DNA of 64,000 bases from Sisyra terminalis (lineage: Eukaryota; Arthropoda; Insecta; Neuroptera; Sisyridae). Made by a program: the position numbers and the translations under genes. Shown piece by piece: positions 35,630 through 47,700 of this stretch (its first letter is position 1; each line of letters starts with the position of its first letter). The notes under the pieces were generated by a model. The model was not told where the DNA came from. It did not search any database and saw only the letters and a program-made list of their open reading frames with translations. The DNA lies in contig OY292279.1 in assembly GCA_958496175.1 (NCBI GenBank), positions 4,340,001 to 4,404,000 on the forward strand, read 5' to 3'.

Positions 35630-36299
35630 TTTAACAATTACAGCCAAAATTATTAATGTCTGATTGTTAACAAAACTGATTTATAAACATCTAATTACCA
35701 AAGATTAAATCAAACATTAAATTGAAAGTAATCTTGTTAAGAAGTTGTAAAATTTAATGTACTGATAATTTCTATTATCTCCGTTATTATTACAAAACGG
35801 TATTAAGCGGATTAAAGAGCCAGTAGGTGATCGAATCTTAATCCACCACATAAAAAGTGGTACAAATTGTTCCCTAATGAATCAAGGCAAATAATATTAT
35901 GATGTTTTCATAAAAGATTAAAAAAAAATTCAAACATATTTATAGTCTAGGATCCCACTGCAGAAAAGTGTAGTGATCGAGTTTATGTTAAAAACCTAAT
36001 TTTTACGTATATTTATCATCAGGGGAATAAGTATCTACTAGGTTGCTTATCCAAATTTGGCCGCTAGTATTTTTAATTAAATTATTTTTAATTTATTTTA
36101 CGCAAAAATTTTATTGATTTGTTTTTAAAATAAAATATCGTCCACTTCATGGCAATATATATATATAACGACTTTGAAAAGTCAGGGTTGCCGTTGCGCA
36201 CTTGACCGCACCTCTTCGCAGCCAGGTGTAAACAGATATGATTTTGGGCCCTTTTTACGTTCATAATATTAGTTTTTGGAAAAATAATAATAGTTTTTG
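35627..36299. other. Intergenic stretch, nothing recognised
   Basis: AT-rich apart from a short GC-rich patch at about 36,180-36,250 ('gccgttgcgcacttgaccgc'), whose origin I do not know. No gene supported. Confidence 0.5.
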
Positions 36300-36600
36300 G
36301 AAAAAGATTCATTCGGGAATCGAAACAGTGAGATGGGGTTATTATGATGCGAGTATTTTGATAACTTTCGGTTTATTTTTATTATTATTATTTATTATTT
36401 GGTTCACGGTAGGTGTACCTACCGTAAATTCAATGAAAATTAATTGATTATTGCATAGAACTATTTTATTCTTTGCAACATTTTATTAAATGTGTCTTTT
36501 TGAAGATATATGAAGTGTTTTTAAGTATGATTATATTTTTCGTAAAAGAAATAAGAAAAATAAAATACGTTACGCAGACGAAGTCGCGGGGATCAGCTAG
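36300..36600 (-). mobile_element. Dispersed element with CGCGACTTCGTCTGCG start, copy 3 (5' part)
   Basis: On the minus strand it starts CTAGCTGATCCCCGCGAC at 36,600 and has the same 5' order as copies 1 and 2, through 'aaaatactcgcatcataata' to 'cgattcccgaatgaat' near 36,305. Copy 1 and this copy share the palindromic phrase 'ggtaggtgtacctacc'-like near 36,407-36,423 (11,840-11,855 in copy 1). Only the 5' few hundred bases are present. Confidence 0.65.
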
Positions 36601-36838
36601 CTCTCTATAAAGATCATAGAAGATATTTATTATTTAAATAGTAGTTTGAACGGTATAAAAATCAGAAGAAGTAAAAATTTAAAATAAAAATTAAAAAAAA
36701 TTCCCATGCCATTCTTATGGAAAATAAAAAAATGCGATGACAACCTTAATATTAATATGAAGAGCTGAAATTTTAACTGGTGTCTTTCTACGTTATGCAA
36801 GATAAATTAAAAAAATATATTTTGTTTGAATCACCCTA
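36601..36838. repeat. TAGGGTGATTC-family right half
   Basis: It begins 'tctataaagatcatagaag' and matches 33,748-33,982 in order, including 'agagctgaaattttaactgg', then ends TTTGAATCACCCTA at 36,838. The adjoining dispersed element appears to have replaced or interrupted the left half. Confidence 0.6.
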
Positions 36839-37149
36839 ATATTCATGCATATTTCGAACTCAAGAAAAACTTATATTTATTAAATTTTTTTATGGTATTA
36901 CTAAAAGTAAAAACACTGTGGCTAATACTTTATAGTATAAGATATAAACCACCAAAGTTATTCAACAATTTCCATAAAATTTTTCCACTTTTTTTCCAAA
37001 AAGTAATGATTTTTTTTTTTATAGAATTCCAAAAAAATATGCATTGCCTGAGATTTTACAATGATCGATTTATTTTCGTCATAAACCACAAAATGACCAG
37101 CAATAAACGTTAATGGCAATAATTCTCAACTTTTATCCGAAAGCTTCGC
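36839..37149. other. Upstream region of the desaturase gene
   Basis: Poly-T rich and without recognisable frames. Transcription control elements of the desaturase may lie here, but none is identifiable apart from the TATA-like motif listed next. Confidence 0.4.
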
Positions 37150-37178
37150 TATAAAAACCACAGATGTCCATCAGTTGG
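37150..37178 (+). promoter_or_regulatory. Possible TATA box and initiator for the desaturase
   Basis: TATAAAA at 37,150-37,156 is followed by TCAGTT at 37,171-37,176, an arthropod initiator match. The spacing from the TATA start to the initiator A is 23 bases, shorter than the usual 30 or so. If real, the 5' leader would be only about 38 nt before the ATG at 37,211. Confidence 0.25.
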
Positions 37179-37210
37179 TTATCAAATGCAATAAGTTTAG
37201 CAAATTGAAA

Positions 37211-38412
37211 ATGTGCGGGACTCGCGGAAAAGTTTGCAACAATACAACAAATCCAGAGAATGATTGTATCGAGTATAAAACCCAGGTGAAATGGAAAGTA
37301 TTTGTTGCATTTTTATTGTTACATTTGGGGGCGGCCTATGGATTGCAATTGATTTTTACATCGGCTAAAGTTTATACAACAATTTTTGGTTTGTATTTCG
37401 ATTTTGGTTGATTTTTTTATATTTTTTTTTTTGGTAATTTTTTTTAGCTTTATTGTTATATCAGTTGGGGATAATCGGAACGACAGCAGGGGCTCATCGA
37501 CTTTGGTCACACAAAGCTTATAAAGCCACTTGGCAGTTAAAAGTGATTTTATTAGTATTACAAACTTTAGCATTTCAGGTATTTTTCAGGTTTAAATGTA
37601 TATTACGTAAATTTGTTGTTAAAATTAATTTAATTTTAGTATTCGGTAATAATTTGGTGTCGAGACCATCGTCTTCATCATAAATACAGTGAAACCAACG
37701 CCGATCCCCATAACGCCACGCGTGGATTATTCTTTTCGCACATTGGTTGCCAATTTTGCCGAAAACATCCTGAAGTTTTGCGAAAGGGCAAAGAAATTGA
37801 TATATCAGATTTATACAACGATCCACTTGTACGATTTCAGCATAAGTATCTCAAAAATTTGTTGTTTTTTTTTTTAAATTTATTGAAATTTCTTTTTGTA
37901 GTAATTTTTTTATATTGGTGACAACAATAAGTGGAGTAATTCCTTTGCTTATTCCAATAACAATGTGGGGCGAAACTTTTTCCAATTCTTTTTTTGTCGC
38001 ATTAATTTGGAGATATGTTTTTTCGCTAAATGCCACTTGGTTAGTCAATAGTGTTGCGCATTATTGGGGATATCGTCCTTATGATAAGTAAAAACAATTT
38101 GATAAGTTTTTCATGACATTTATTACTTATTTGTTTGAATATTTAAGGAATATTCGACCGACACAAAATAGGTTTGTGTCTCTACTAACAAGTGGAGAAG
38201 GATGGCACAATTACCATCATACATTCCCATGGGATTATCGTGGACATGAGATCACTAGTTTTTTCAATCCAACCACCACTATTATTGATTGTTTTGCAAA
38301 AATCGGTTGGGCATATGATTTAAAAAGTGTTTCTAGTCATTTGGTAAAGCGACGAGTTTTGAGAACAGGTGATGGAAGTCATTACGAATGGAGTTTGGAG
38401 GAAACCGAATGA
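37211..38412 (+). CDS. Acyl-CoA desaturase (delta-9 / pheromone-type family), five exons
   Basis: Exons: 37,211-37,388, 37,448-37,578, 37,640-37,845, 37,902-38,087, 38,148-38,412. Introns of 59, 61, 56 and 60 bp all have GT-AG ends (phases 1, 0, 2, 2). The spliced protein is 321 residues; relatives are usually about 350-380, so the N-terminus is short. Family role: iron-dependent insertion of a double bond into fatty acyl-CoA in the ER membrane, using cytochrome b5. Visible motifs: HRLWSH at 76-81, HRLHH at 113-117, NSVAH at 221-225, HNYHH at 254-258, plus HHKYSETNADPHNATRG after box 2 and RTGDGSH near the end. Membrane segments lie near 29-49, 54-75, 174-192 and 201-220. The variable signature before box 3 is RPTQ (237-240), of the type ending in Q. 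Start: AAAATG context at 37,211; upstream in-frame TTG ignored. No stop or frameshift; an unseen 5' exon cannot be excluded. Confidence 0.93.
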
Positions 38413-38429
38413 TTTTTGAAATTTTCTTT

Positions 38430-38442
38430 AATAAAAATAAAT
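38430..38442 (+). terminator. Polyadenylation signals of the desaturase
   Basis: Two overlapping-range AATAAA hexamers, at 38,430-38,435 and 38,436-38,441, begin 18 bases after the stop codon. They imply a very short 3' UTR that ends well before the satellite array. Confidence 0.6.
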
Positions 38443-38732
38443 GCAAGACTTAAGAAACTAAAAGGAAAAAGTTTTTCAAAATTATGACCAAGATAGTTTC
38501 AATATCAATTTATTTACCTATAACACTAACTAAATATTTTTTTTTTAAATACAACTAAATGATTTCCACAGAGAAAACTTTCAGTTAAATAAGAAGATAA
38601 CTTATCAACTTTTGACTCAAATTCTAAAAAACAAACACCAATGCTCAAATATTTTTTCGTAGGAAAATTCTATATATTCCAATTAAGAAATGAATTCATA
38701 AAATTGTAATTAAATAAATAAGTTTTATGTTT
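38443..38732. other. Spacer between the desaturase and the satellite array
   Basis: AT-rich, single copy as far as can be seen, and without a frame. Its last bases ('aaattttcacag') differ by one base from the monomer phase 'aaatttgcacag', so the array boundary is placed at about 38,733. Confidence 0.6.
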
Positions 38733-41700
38733 AAATTTTCACAGCATGTACAAAAGGACGTATACTTTCAATTGGCATGCTTAGAAAACTTTTTTGAAAT
38801 TTTCGATTTCCGTGAAAAATCAACGATGGTTAACCCACGGTTTTTTCTTGTGCGAAAAATGATTTCTTCTGCCACTTTGATGGTCGATATCTCCCATAAA
38901 CGTGGCTTGTTTTCGGAAAAATTTGCACAGCATGTACAAAAGGACGTATACTTTCAATTGGCATGCTTAGAAAACTTTTTTGAAATTTTCGATTTCCGTG
39001 AAAAATCAACGATGGTTAACCCACGGTTTTTTCTTGTGCGAAAAATGATTTCTTCTGCCACTTTGATGGTCGATATCTCCCATAAACGTGGCTTGTTTTC
39101 GGAAAAATTTGCACAGCATGTACAAAAGGACGTATACTTTCAATTGGCATGCTTAGAAAACTTTTTTGAAATTTTCGATTTCCGTGAAAAATCAACGATG
39201 GTTAACCCACGGTTTTTTCTTGTGCGAAAAATGATTTCTTCTGCCACTTTGATGGTCGATATCTCCCATAAACGTGGCTTGTTTTCGGAAAAATTTGCAC
39301 AGCATGTACAAAAGGACGTATACTTTCAATTGGCATGCTTAGAAAACTTTTTTGAAATTTTCGATTTCCGTGAAAAATCAACGATGGTTAACCCACGGTT
39401 TTTTCTTGTGCGAAAAATGATTTCTTCTGCCACTTTGATGGTCGATATCTCCCATAAACGTGGCTTGTTTTCGGAAAAATTTGCACAGCATGTACAAAAG
39501 GACGTATACTTTCAATTGGCATGCATAGAAAACTTTTTTGAAATTTTCGATTTCCGTGAAAAATCAACGATGGTTAACCCACGGTTTTTTCTTGTGCGAA
39601 AAATGATTTCTTCTGCCACTTTGATGGTCGATATCTCCCATAAACGTGGCTTGTTTTCGGAAAAATTTGCACAGCATGTACAAAAGGACGTATACTTTCA
39701 ATTGGCATGCTTAGAAAACTTTTTTGAAATTTTCGATTTCCGTGAAAAATCAACGATGGTTAACCCACGGTTTTTTCTTGTGCGAAAAATGATTTCTTCT
39801 GCCACTTTGATGGTCGATATCTCCCATAAACGTGGCTTGTTTTCGGAAAAATTTGCACAGCATGTACAAAAGGACGTATACTTTCAATTGGCATGCTTAG
39901 AAAACTTTTTTGAAATTTTCGATTTCCGTGAAAAATCAACGATGGTTAACCCACGGTTTTTTCTTGTGCGAAAAATGATTTCTTCTGCCACTTTGATGGT
40001 CGATATCTCCCATAAACGTGGCTTGTTTTCGGAAAAATTTGCACAGCATGTACAAAAGGACGTATACTTTCAATTGGCATGCTTAGAAAACTTTTTTGAA
40101 ATTTTCGATTTCCGTGAAAAATCAACGATGGTTAACCCACGGTTTTTTCTTGTGCGAAAAATGATTTCTTCTGCCACTTTGATGGTCGATATCTCCCATA
40201 AACGTGGCTTGTTTTCGGAAAAATTTGCACAGCATGTACAAAAGGACGTATACTTTCAATTGGCATGCTTAGAAAACTTTTTTGAAATTTTCGATTTCCG
40301 TGAAAAATCAACGATGGTTAACCCACGGTTTTTTCTTGTGCGAAAAATGATTTCTTCTGCCACTTTGATGGTCGATATCTCCCATAAACGTGGCTTGTTT
40401 TCGGAAAAATTTGCACAGCATGTACAAAAGGACGTATACTTTCAATTGGCATGCTTAGAAAACTTTTTTGAAATTTTCGATTTCCGTGAAAAATCAACGA
40501 TGGTTAACCCACGGTTTTTTCTTGTGCGAAAAATGATTTCTTCTGCCACTTTGATGGTCGATATCTCCCATAAACGTGGCTTGTTTTCGGAAAAATTTGC
40601 ACAGCATGTACAAAAGGACGTATACTTTCAATTGGCATGCATAGAAAACTTTTTTGAAATTTTCGATTTCCGTGAACAATCAACGATGGTTAACCCACGG
40701 TTTTTTCTTGTGCGAAAAATGATTTCTTCTGCCACTTTGATGGTCGATATCTCCCATAAACGTGGCTTGTTTTCGGAAAAATTTGCACAGCATGTACAAA
40801 AGGACGTATACTTTCAATTGGCATGCTTAGAAAACTTTTTTGAAATTTTCGATTTCCGTGAAAAATCAACGATGGTTAACCCACGGTTTTTTCATGTGCG
40901 AAAAATGATTTCTTCTGCCACTTTGATGGTCGATATCTCCCATAAACGTGGCTTGTTTTCGGAAAAATTTGCACAGCATGTACAAAAGGACGTATACTTT
41001 CAATTGGCATGCATAGAAAACTTTTTTGAAATTTTCGATTTCCGTGAAAAATCAACGATGGTTAACCCACGGTTTTTTCTTGTGCGAAAAATGATTTCTT
41101 CTGCCACTTTGATGGTCGATATCTCCCATAAACGTGGCTTGTTTTCGGAAAAATTTGCACAGCATGTACAAAAGGACGTATACTTTCAATTGGCATGCTT
41201 AGAAAACTTTTTTGAAATTTTCGATTTCCGTGAAAAATCAACGATGGTTAACCCACGGTTTTTTCATGTGCGAAAAATGATTTCTTCTGCCACTTTGATG
41301 GTCGATATCTCCCATAAACGTGGCTTGTTTTCGGAAAAATTTGCACAGCATGTACAAAAGGACGTATACTTTCAATTGGCATGCTTAGAAAACTTTTTTG
41401 AAATTTTCGATTTCCGTGAAAAATCAACGATGGTTAACCCACGGTTTTTTCTTGTGCGAAAAATGATTTCTTCTGCCACTTTGATGGTCGATATCTCCCA
41501 TAAACGTGGCTTGTTTTCGGAAAAATTTGCACAGCATGTACAAAAGGACGTATACTTTCAATTGGCATGCTTAGAAAACTTTTTTGAAATTTTCGATTTC
41601 CGTGAAAAATCAACGATGGTTAACCCACGGTTTTTTCTTGTGCGAAAAATGATTTCTTCTGCCACTTTGATGGTCGATATCTCCCATAAACGTGGCTTGT

Positions 41701-44700
41701 TTTCGGAAAAATTTGCACAGCATGTACAAAAGGACGTATACTTTCAATTGGCATGCTTAGAAAACTTTTTTGAAATTTTCGATTTCCGTGAAAAATCAAC
41801 GATGGTTAACCCACGGTTTTTTCTTGTGCGAAAAATGATTTCTTCTGCCACTTTGATGGTCGATATCTCCCATAAACGTGGCTTGTTTTCGGAAAAATTT
41901 GCACAGCATGTACAAAAGGACGTATACTTTCAATTGGCATGCTTAGAAAACTTTTTTGAAATTTTCGATTTCCGTGAAAAATCAACGATGGTTAACCCAC
42001 GGTTTTTTCTTGTGCGAAAAATGATTTCTTCTGCCACTTTGATGGTCGATATCTCCCATAAACGTGGCTTGTTTTCGGAAAAATTTGCACAGCATGTACA
42101 AAAGGACGTATACTTTCAATTGGCATGCTTAGAAAACTTTTTTGAAATTTTCGATTTCCGTGAAAAATCAACGATGGTTAACCCACGGTTTTTTCTTGTG
42201 CGAAAAATGATTTCTTCTGCCACTTTGATGGTCGATATCTCCCATAAACGTGGCTTGTTTTCGGAAAAATTTGCACAGCATGTACAAAAGGACGTATACT
42301 TTCAATTGGCATGCTTAGAAAACTTTTTTGAAATTTTCGATTTCCGTGAAAAATCAACGATGGTTAACCCACGGTTTTTTCTTGTGCGAAAAATGATTTC
42401 TTCTGCCACTTTGATGGTCGATATCTCCCATAAACGTGGCTTGTTTTCGGAAAAATTTGCACAGCATGTACAAAAGGACGTATACTTTCAATTGGCATGC
42501 TTAGAAAACTTTTTTGAAATTTTCGATTTCCGTGAAAAATCAACGATGGTTAACCCACGGTTTTTTCTTGTGCGAAAAATGATTTCTTCTGCCACTTTGA
42601 TGGTCGATATCTCCCATAAACGTGGCTTGTTTTCGGAAAAATTTGCACAGCATGTACAAAAGGACGTATACTTTCAATTGGCATGCTTAGAAAACTTTTT
42701 TGAAATTTTCGATTTCCGTGAAAAATCAACGATGGTTAACCCACGGTTTTTTCTTGTGCGAAAAATGATTTCTTCTGCCACTTTGATGGTCGATATCTCC
42801 CATAAACGTGGCTTGTTTTCGGAAAAATTTGCACAGCATGTACAAAAGGACGTATACTTTCAATTGGCATGCTTAGAAAACTTTTTTGAAATTTTCGATT
42901 TCCGTGAAAAATCAACGATGGTTAACCCACGGTTTTTTCTTGTGCGAAAAATGATTTCTTCTGCCACTTTGATGGTCGATATCTCCCATAAACGTGGCTT
43001 GTTTTCGGAAAAATTTGCACAGCATGTACAAAAGGACGTATACTTTCAATTGGCATGCTTAGAAAACTTTTTTGAAATTTTCGATTTCCGTGAAAAATCA
43101 ACGATGGTTAACCCACGGTTTTTTCTTGTGCGAAAAATGATTTCTTCTGCCACTTTGATGGTCGATATCTCCCATAAACGTGGCTTGTTTTCGGAAAAAT
43201 TTGCACAGCATGTACAAAAGGACGTATACTTTCAATTGGCATGCTTAGAAAACTTTTTTGAAATTTTCGATTTCCGTGAAAAATCAACGATGGTTAACCC
43301 ACGGTTTTTTCTTGTGCGAAAAATGATTTCTTCTGCCACTTTGATGGTCGATATCTCCCATAAACGTGGCTTGTTTTCGGAAAAATTTGCACAGCATGTA
43401 CAAAAGGACGTATACTTTCAATTGGCATGCTTAGAAAACTTTTTTGAAATTTTCGATTTCCGTGAAAAATCAACGATGGTTAACCCACGGTTTTTTCTTG
43501 TGCGAAAAATGATTTCTTCTGCCACTTTGATGGTCGATATCTCCCATAAACGTGGCTTGTTTTCGGAAAAATTTGCACAGCATGTACAAAAGGACGTATA
43601 CTTTCAATTGGCATGCTTAGAAAACTTTTTTGAAATTTTCGATTTCCGTGAAAAATCAACGATGGTTAACCCACGGTTTTTTCTTGTGCGAAAAATGATT
43701 TCTTCTGCCACTTTGATGGTCGATATCTCCCATAAACGTGGCTTGTTTTCGGAAAAATTTGCACAGCATGTACAAAAGGACGTATACTTTCAATTGGCAT
43801 GCTTAGAAAACTTTTTTGAAATTTTCGATTTCCGTGAAAAATCAACGATGGTTAACCCACGGTTTTTTCTTGTGCGAAAAATGATTTCTTCTGCCACTTT
43901 GATGGTCGATATCTCCCATAAACGTGGCTTGTTTTCGGAAAAATTTGCACAGCATGTACAAAAGGACGTATACTTTCAATTGGCATGCTTAGAAAACTTT
44001 TTTGAAATTTTCGATTTCCGTGAAAAATCAACGATGGTTAACCCACGGTTTTTTCTTGTGCGAAAAATGATTTCTTCTGCCACTTTGATGGTCGATATCT
44101 CCCATAAACGTGGCTTGTTTTCGGAAAAATTTGCACAGCATGTACAAAAGGACGTATACTTTCAATTGGCATGCTTAGAAAACTTTTTTGAAATTTTCGA
44201 TTTCCGTGAAAAATCAACGATGGTTAACCCACGGTTTTTTCTTGTGCGAAAAATGATTTCTTCTGCCACTTTGATGGTCGATATCTCCCATAAACGTGGC
44301 TTGTTTTCGGAAAAATTTGCACAGCATGTACAAAAGGACGTATACTTTCAATTGGCATGCTTAGAAAACTTTTTTGAAATTTTCGATTTCCGTGAAAAAT
44401 CAACGATGGTTAACCCACGGTTTTTTCTTGTGCGAAAAATGATTTCTTCTGCCACTTTGATGGTCGATATCTCCCATAAACGTGGCTTGTTTTCGGAAAA
44501 ATTTGCACAGCATGTACAAAAGGACGTATACTTTCAATTGGCATGCTTAGAAAACTTTTTTGAAATTTTCGATTTCCGTGAAAAATCAACGATGGTTAAC
44601 CCACGGTTTTTTCTTGTGCGAAAAATGATTTCTTCTGCCACTTTGATGGTCGATATCTCCCATAAACGTGGCTTGTTTTCGGAAAAATTTGCACAGCATG

Positions 44701-47700
44701 TACAAAAGGACGTATACTTTCAATTGGCATGCTTAGAAAACTTTTTTGAAATTTTCGATTTCCGTGAAAAATCAACGATGGTTAACCCACGGTTTTTTCT
44801 TGTGCGAAAAATGATTTCTTCTGCCACTTTGATGGTCGATATCTCCCATAAACGTGGCTTGTTTTCGGAAAAATTTGCACAGCATGTACAAAAGGACGTA
44901 TACTTTCAATTGGCATGCTTAGAAAACTTTTTTGAAATTTTCGATTTCCGTGAAAAATCAACGATGGTTAACCCACGGTTTTTTCTTGTGCGAAAAATGA
45001 TTTCTTCTGCCACTTTGATGGTCGATATCTCCCATAAACGTGGCTTGTTTTCGGAAAAATTTGCACAGCATGTACAAAAGGACGTATACTTTCAATTGGC
45101 ATGCTTAGAAAACTTTTTTGAAATTTTCGATTTCCGTGAAAAATCAACGATGGTTAACCCACGGTTTTTTCTTGTGCGAAAAATGATTTCTTCTGCCACT
45201 TTGATGGTCGATATCTCCCATAAACGTGGCTTGTTTTCGGAAAAATTTGCACAGCATGTACAAAAGGACGTATACTTTCAATTGGCATGCTTAGAAAACT
45301 TTTTTGAAATTTTCGATTTCCGTGAAAAATCAACGATGGTTAACCCACGGTTTTTTCTTGTGCGAAAAATGATTTCTTCTGCCACTTTGATGGTCGATAT
45401 CTCCCATAAACGTGGCTTGTTTTCGGAAAAATTTGCACAGCATGTACAAAAGGACGTATACTTTCAATTGGCATGCTTAGAAAACTTTTTTGAAATTTTC
45501 GATTTCCGTGAAAAATCAACGATGGTTAACCCACGGTTTTTTCTTGTGCGAAAAATGATTTCTTCTGCCACTTTGATGGTCGATATCTCCCATAAACGTG
45601 GCTTGTTTTCGGAAAAATTTGCACAGCATGTACAAAAGGACGTATACTTTCAATTGGCATGCTTAGAAAACTTTTTTGAAATTTTCGATTTCCGTGAAAA
45701 ATCAACGATGGTTAACCCACGGTTTTTTCTTGTGCGAAAAATGATTTCTTCTGCCACTTTGATGGTCGATATCTCCCATAAACGTGGCTTGTTTTCGGAA
45801 AAATTTGCACAGCATGTACAAAAGGACGTATACTTTCAATTGGCATGCTTAGAAAACTTTTTTGAAATTTTCGATTTCCGTGAAAAATCAACGATGGTTA
45901 ACCCACGGTTTTTTCTTGTGCGAAAAATGATTTCTTCTGCCACTTTGATGGTCGATATCTCCCATAAACGTGGCTTGTTTTCGGAAAAATTTGCACAGCA
46001 TGTACAAAAGGACGTATACTTTCAATTGGCATGCTTAGAAAACTTTTTTGAAATTTTCGATTTCCGTGAAAAATCAACGATGGTTAACCCACGGTTTTTT
46101 CTTGTGCGAAAAATGATTTCTTCTGCCACTTTGATGGTCGATATCTCCCATAAACGTGGCTTGTTTTCGGAAAAATTTGCACAGCATGTACAAAAGGACG
46201 TATACTTTCAATTGGCATGCTTAGAAAACTTTTTTGAAATTTTCGATTTCCGTGAAAAATCAACGATGGTTAACCCACGGTTTTTTCTTGTGCGAAAAAT
46301 GATTTCTTCTGCCACTTTGATGGTCGATATCTCCCATAAACGTGGCTTGTTTTCGGAAAAATTTGCACAGCATGTACAAAAGGACGTATACTTTCAATTG
46401 GCATGCTTAGAAAACTTTTTTGAAATTTTCGATTTCCGTGAAAAATCAACGATGGTTAACCCACGGTTTTTTCTTGTGCGAAAAATGATTTCTTCTGCCA
46501 CTTTGATGGTCGATATCTCCCATAAACGTGGCTTGTTTTCGGAAAAATTTGCACAGCATGTACAAAAGGACGTATACTTTCAATTGGCATGCTTAGAAAA
46601 CTTTTTTGAAATTTTCGATTTCCGTGAAAAATCAACGATGGTTAACCCACGGTTTTTTCTTGTGCGAAAAATGATTTCTTCTGCCACTTTGATGGTCGAT
46701 ATCTCCCATAAACGTGGCTTGTTTTCGGAAAAATTTGCACAGCATGTACAAAAGGACGTATACTTTCAATTGGCATGCTTAGAAAACTTTTTTGAAATTT
46801 TCGATTTCCGTGAAAAATCAACGATGGTTAACCCACGGTTTTTTCTTGTGCGAAAAATGATTTCTTCTGCCACTTTGATGGTCGATATCTCCCATAAACG
46901 TGGCTTGTTTTCGGAAAAATTTGCACAGCATGTACAAAAGGACGTATACTTTCAATTGGCATGCTTAGAAAACTTTTTTGAAATTTTCGATTTCCGTGAA
47001 AAATCAACGATGGTTAACCCACGGTTTTTTCTTGTGCGAAAAATGATTTCTTCTGCCACTTTGATGGTCGATATCTCCCATAAACGTGGCTTGTTTTCGG
47101 AAAAATTTGCACAGCATGTACAAAAGGACGTATACTTTCAATTGGCATGCTTAGAAAACTTTTTTGAAATTTTCGATTTCCGTGAAAAATCAACGATGGT
47201 TAACCCACGGTTTTTTCTTGTGCGAAAAATGATTTCTTCTGCCACTTTGATGGTCGATATCTCCCATAAACGTGGCTTGTTTTCGGAAAAATTTGCACAG
47301 CATGTACAAAAGGACGTATACTTTCAATTGGCATGCTTAGAAAACTTTTTTGAAATTTTCGATTTCCGTGAAAAATCAACGATGGTTAACCCACGGTTTT
47401 TTCTTGTGCGAAAAATGATTTCTTCTGCCACTTTGATGGTCGATATCTCCCATAAACGTGGCTTGTTTTCGGAAAAATTTGCACAGCATGTACAAAAGGA
47501 CGTATACTTTCAATTGGCATGCTTAGAAAACTTTTTTGAAATTTTCGATTTCCGTGAAAAATCAACGATGGTTAACCCACGGTTTTTTCTTGTGCGAAAA
47601 ATGATTTCTTCTGCCACTTTGATGGTCGATATCTCCCATAAACGTGGCTTGTTTTCGGAAAAATTTGCACAGCATGTACAAAAGGACGTATACTTTCAAT

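Noticed and set aside
36238..36447. 69-codon frame upstream of the desaturase
   Set aside because: It lies inside dispersed copy 3 and reads its non-coding strand.
37846..37901. Alternative donor for desaturase intron 3, or read-through
   Set aside because: Read-through meets a stop, and the later GT donor adds five residues. The chosen donor keeps the same residue count between box 2 and the WGE motif as in other insect desaturases.
37902..38087. Desaturase exon 4 is 186 bp, the same length as the satellite monomer
   Set aside because: The sequences are unrelated; the equal length is coincidence.
40494..40679. Minus-strand 61-62-codon frames recurring through the array
   Set aside because: They are shadows of the monomer on the opposite strand, each closed by a stop once per unit.
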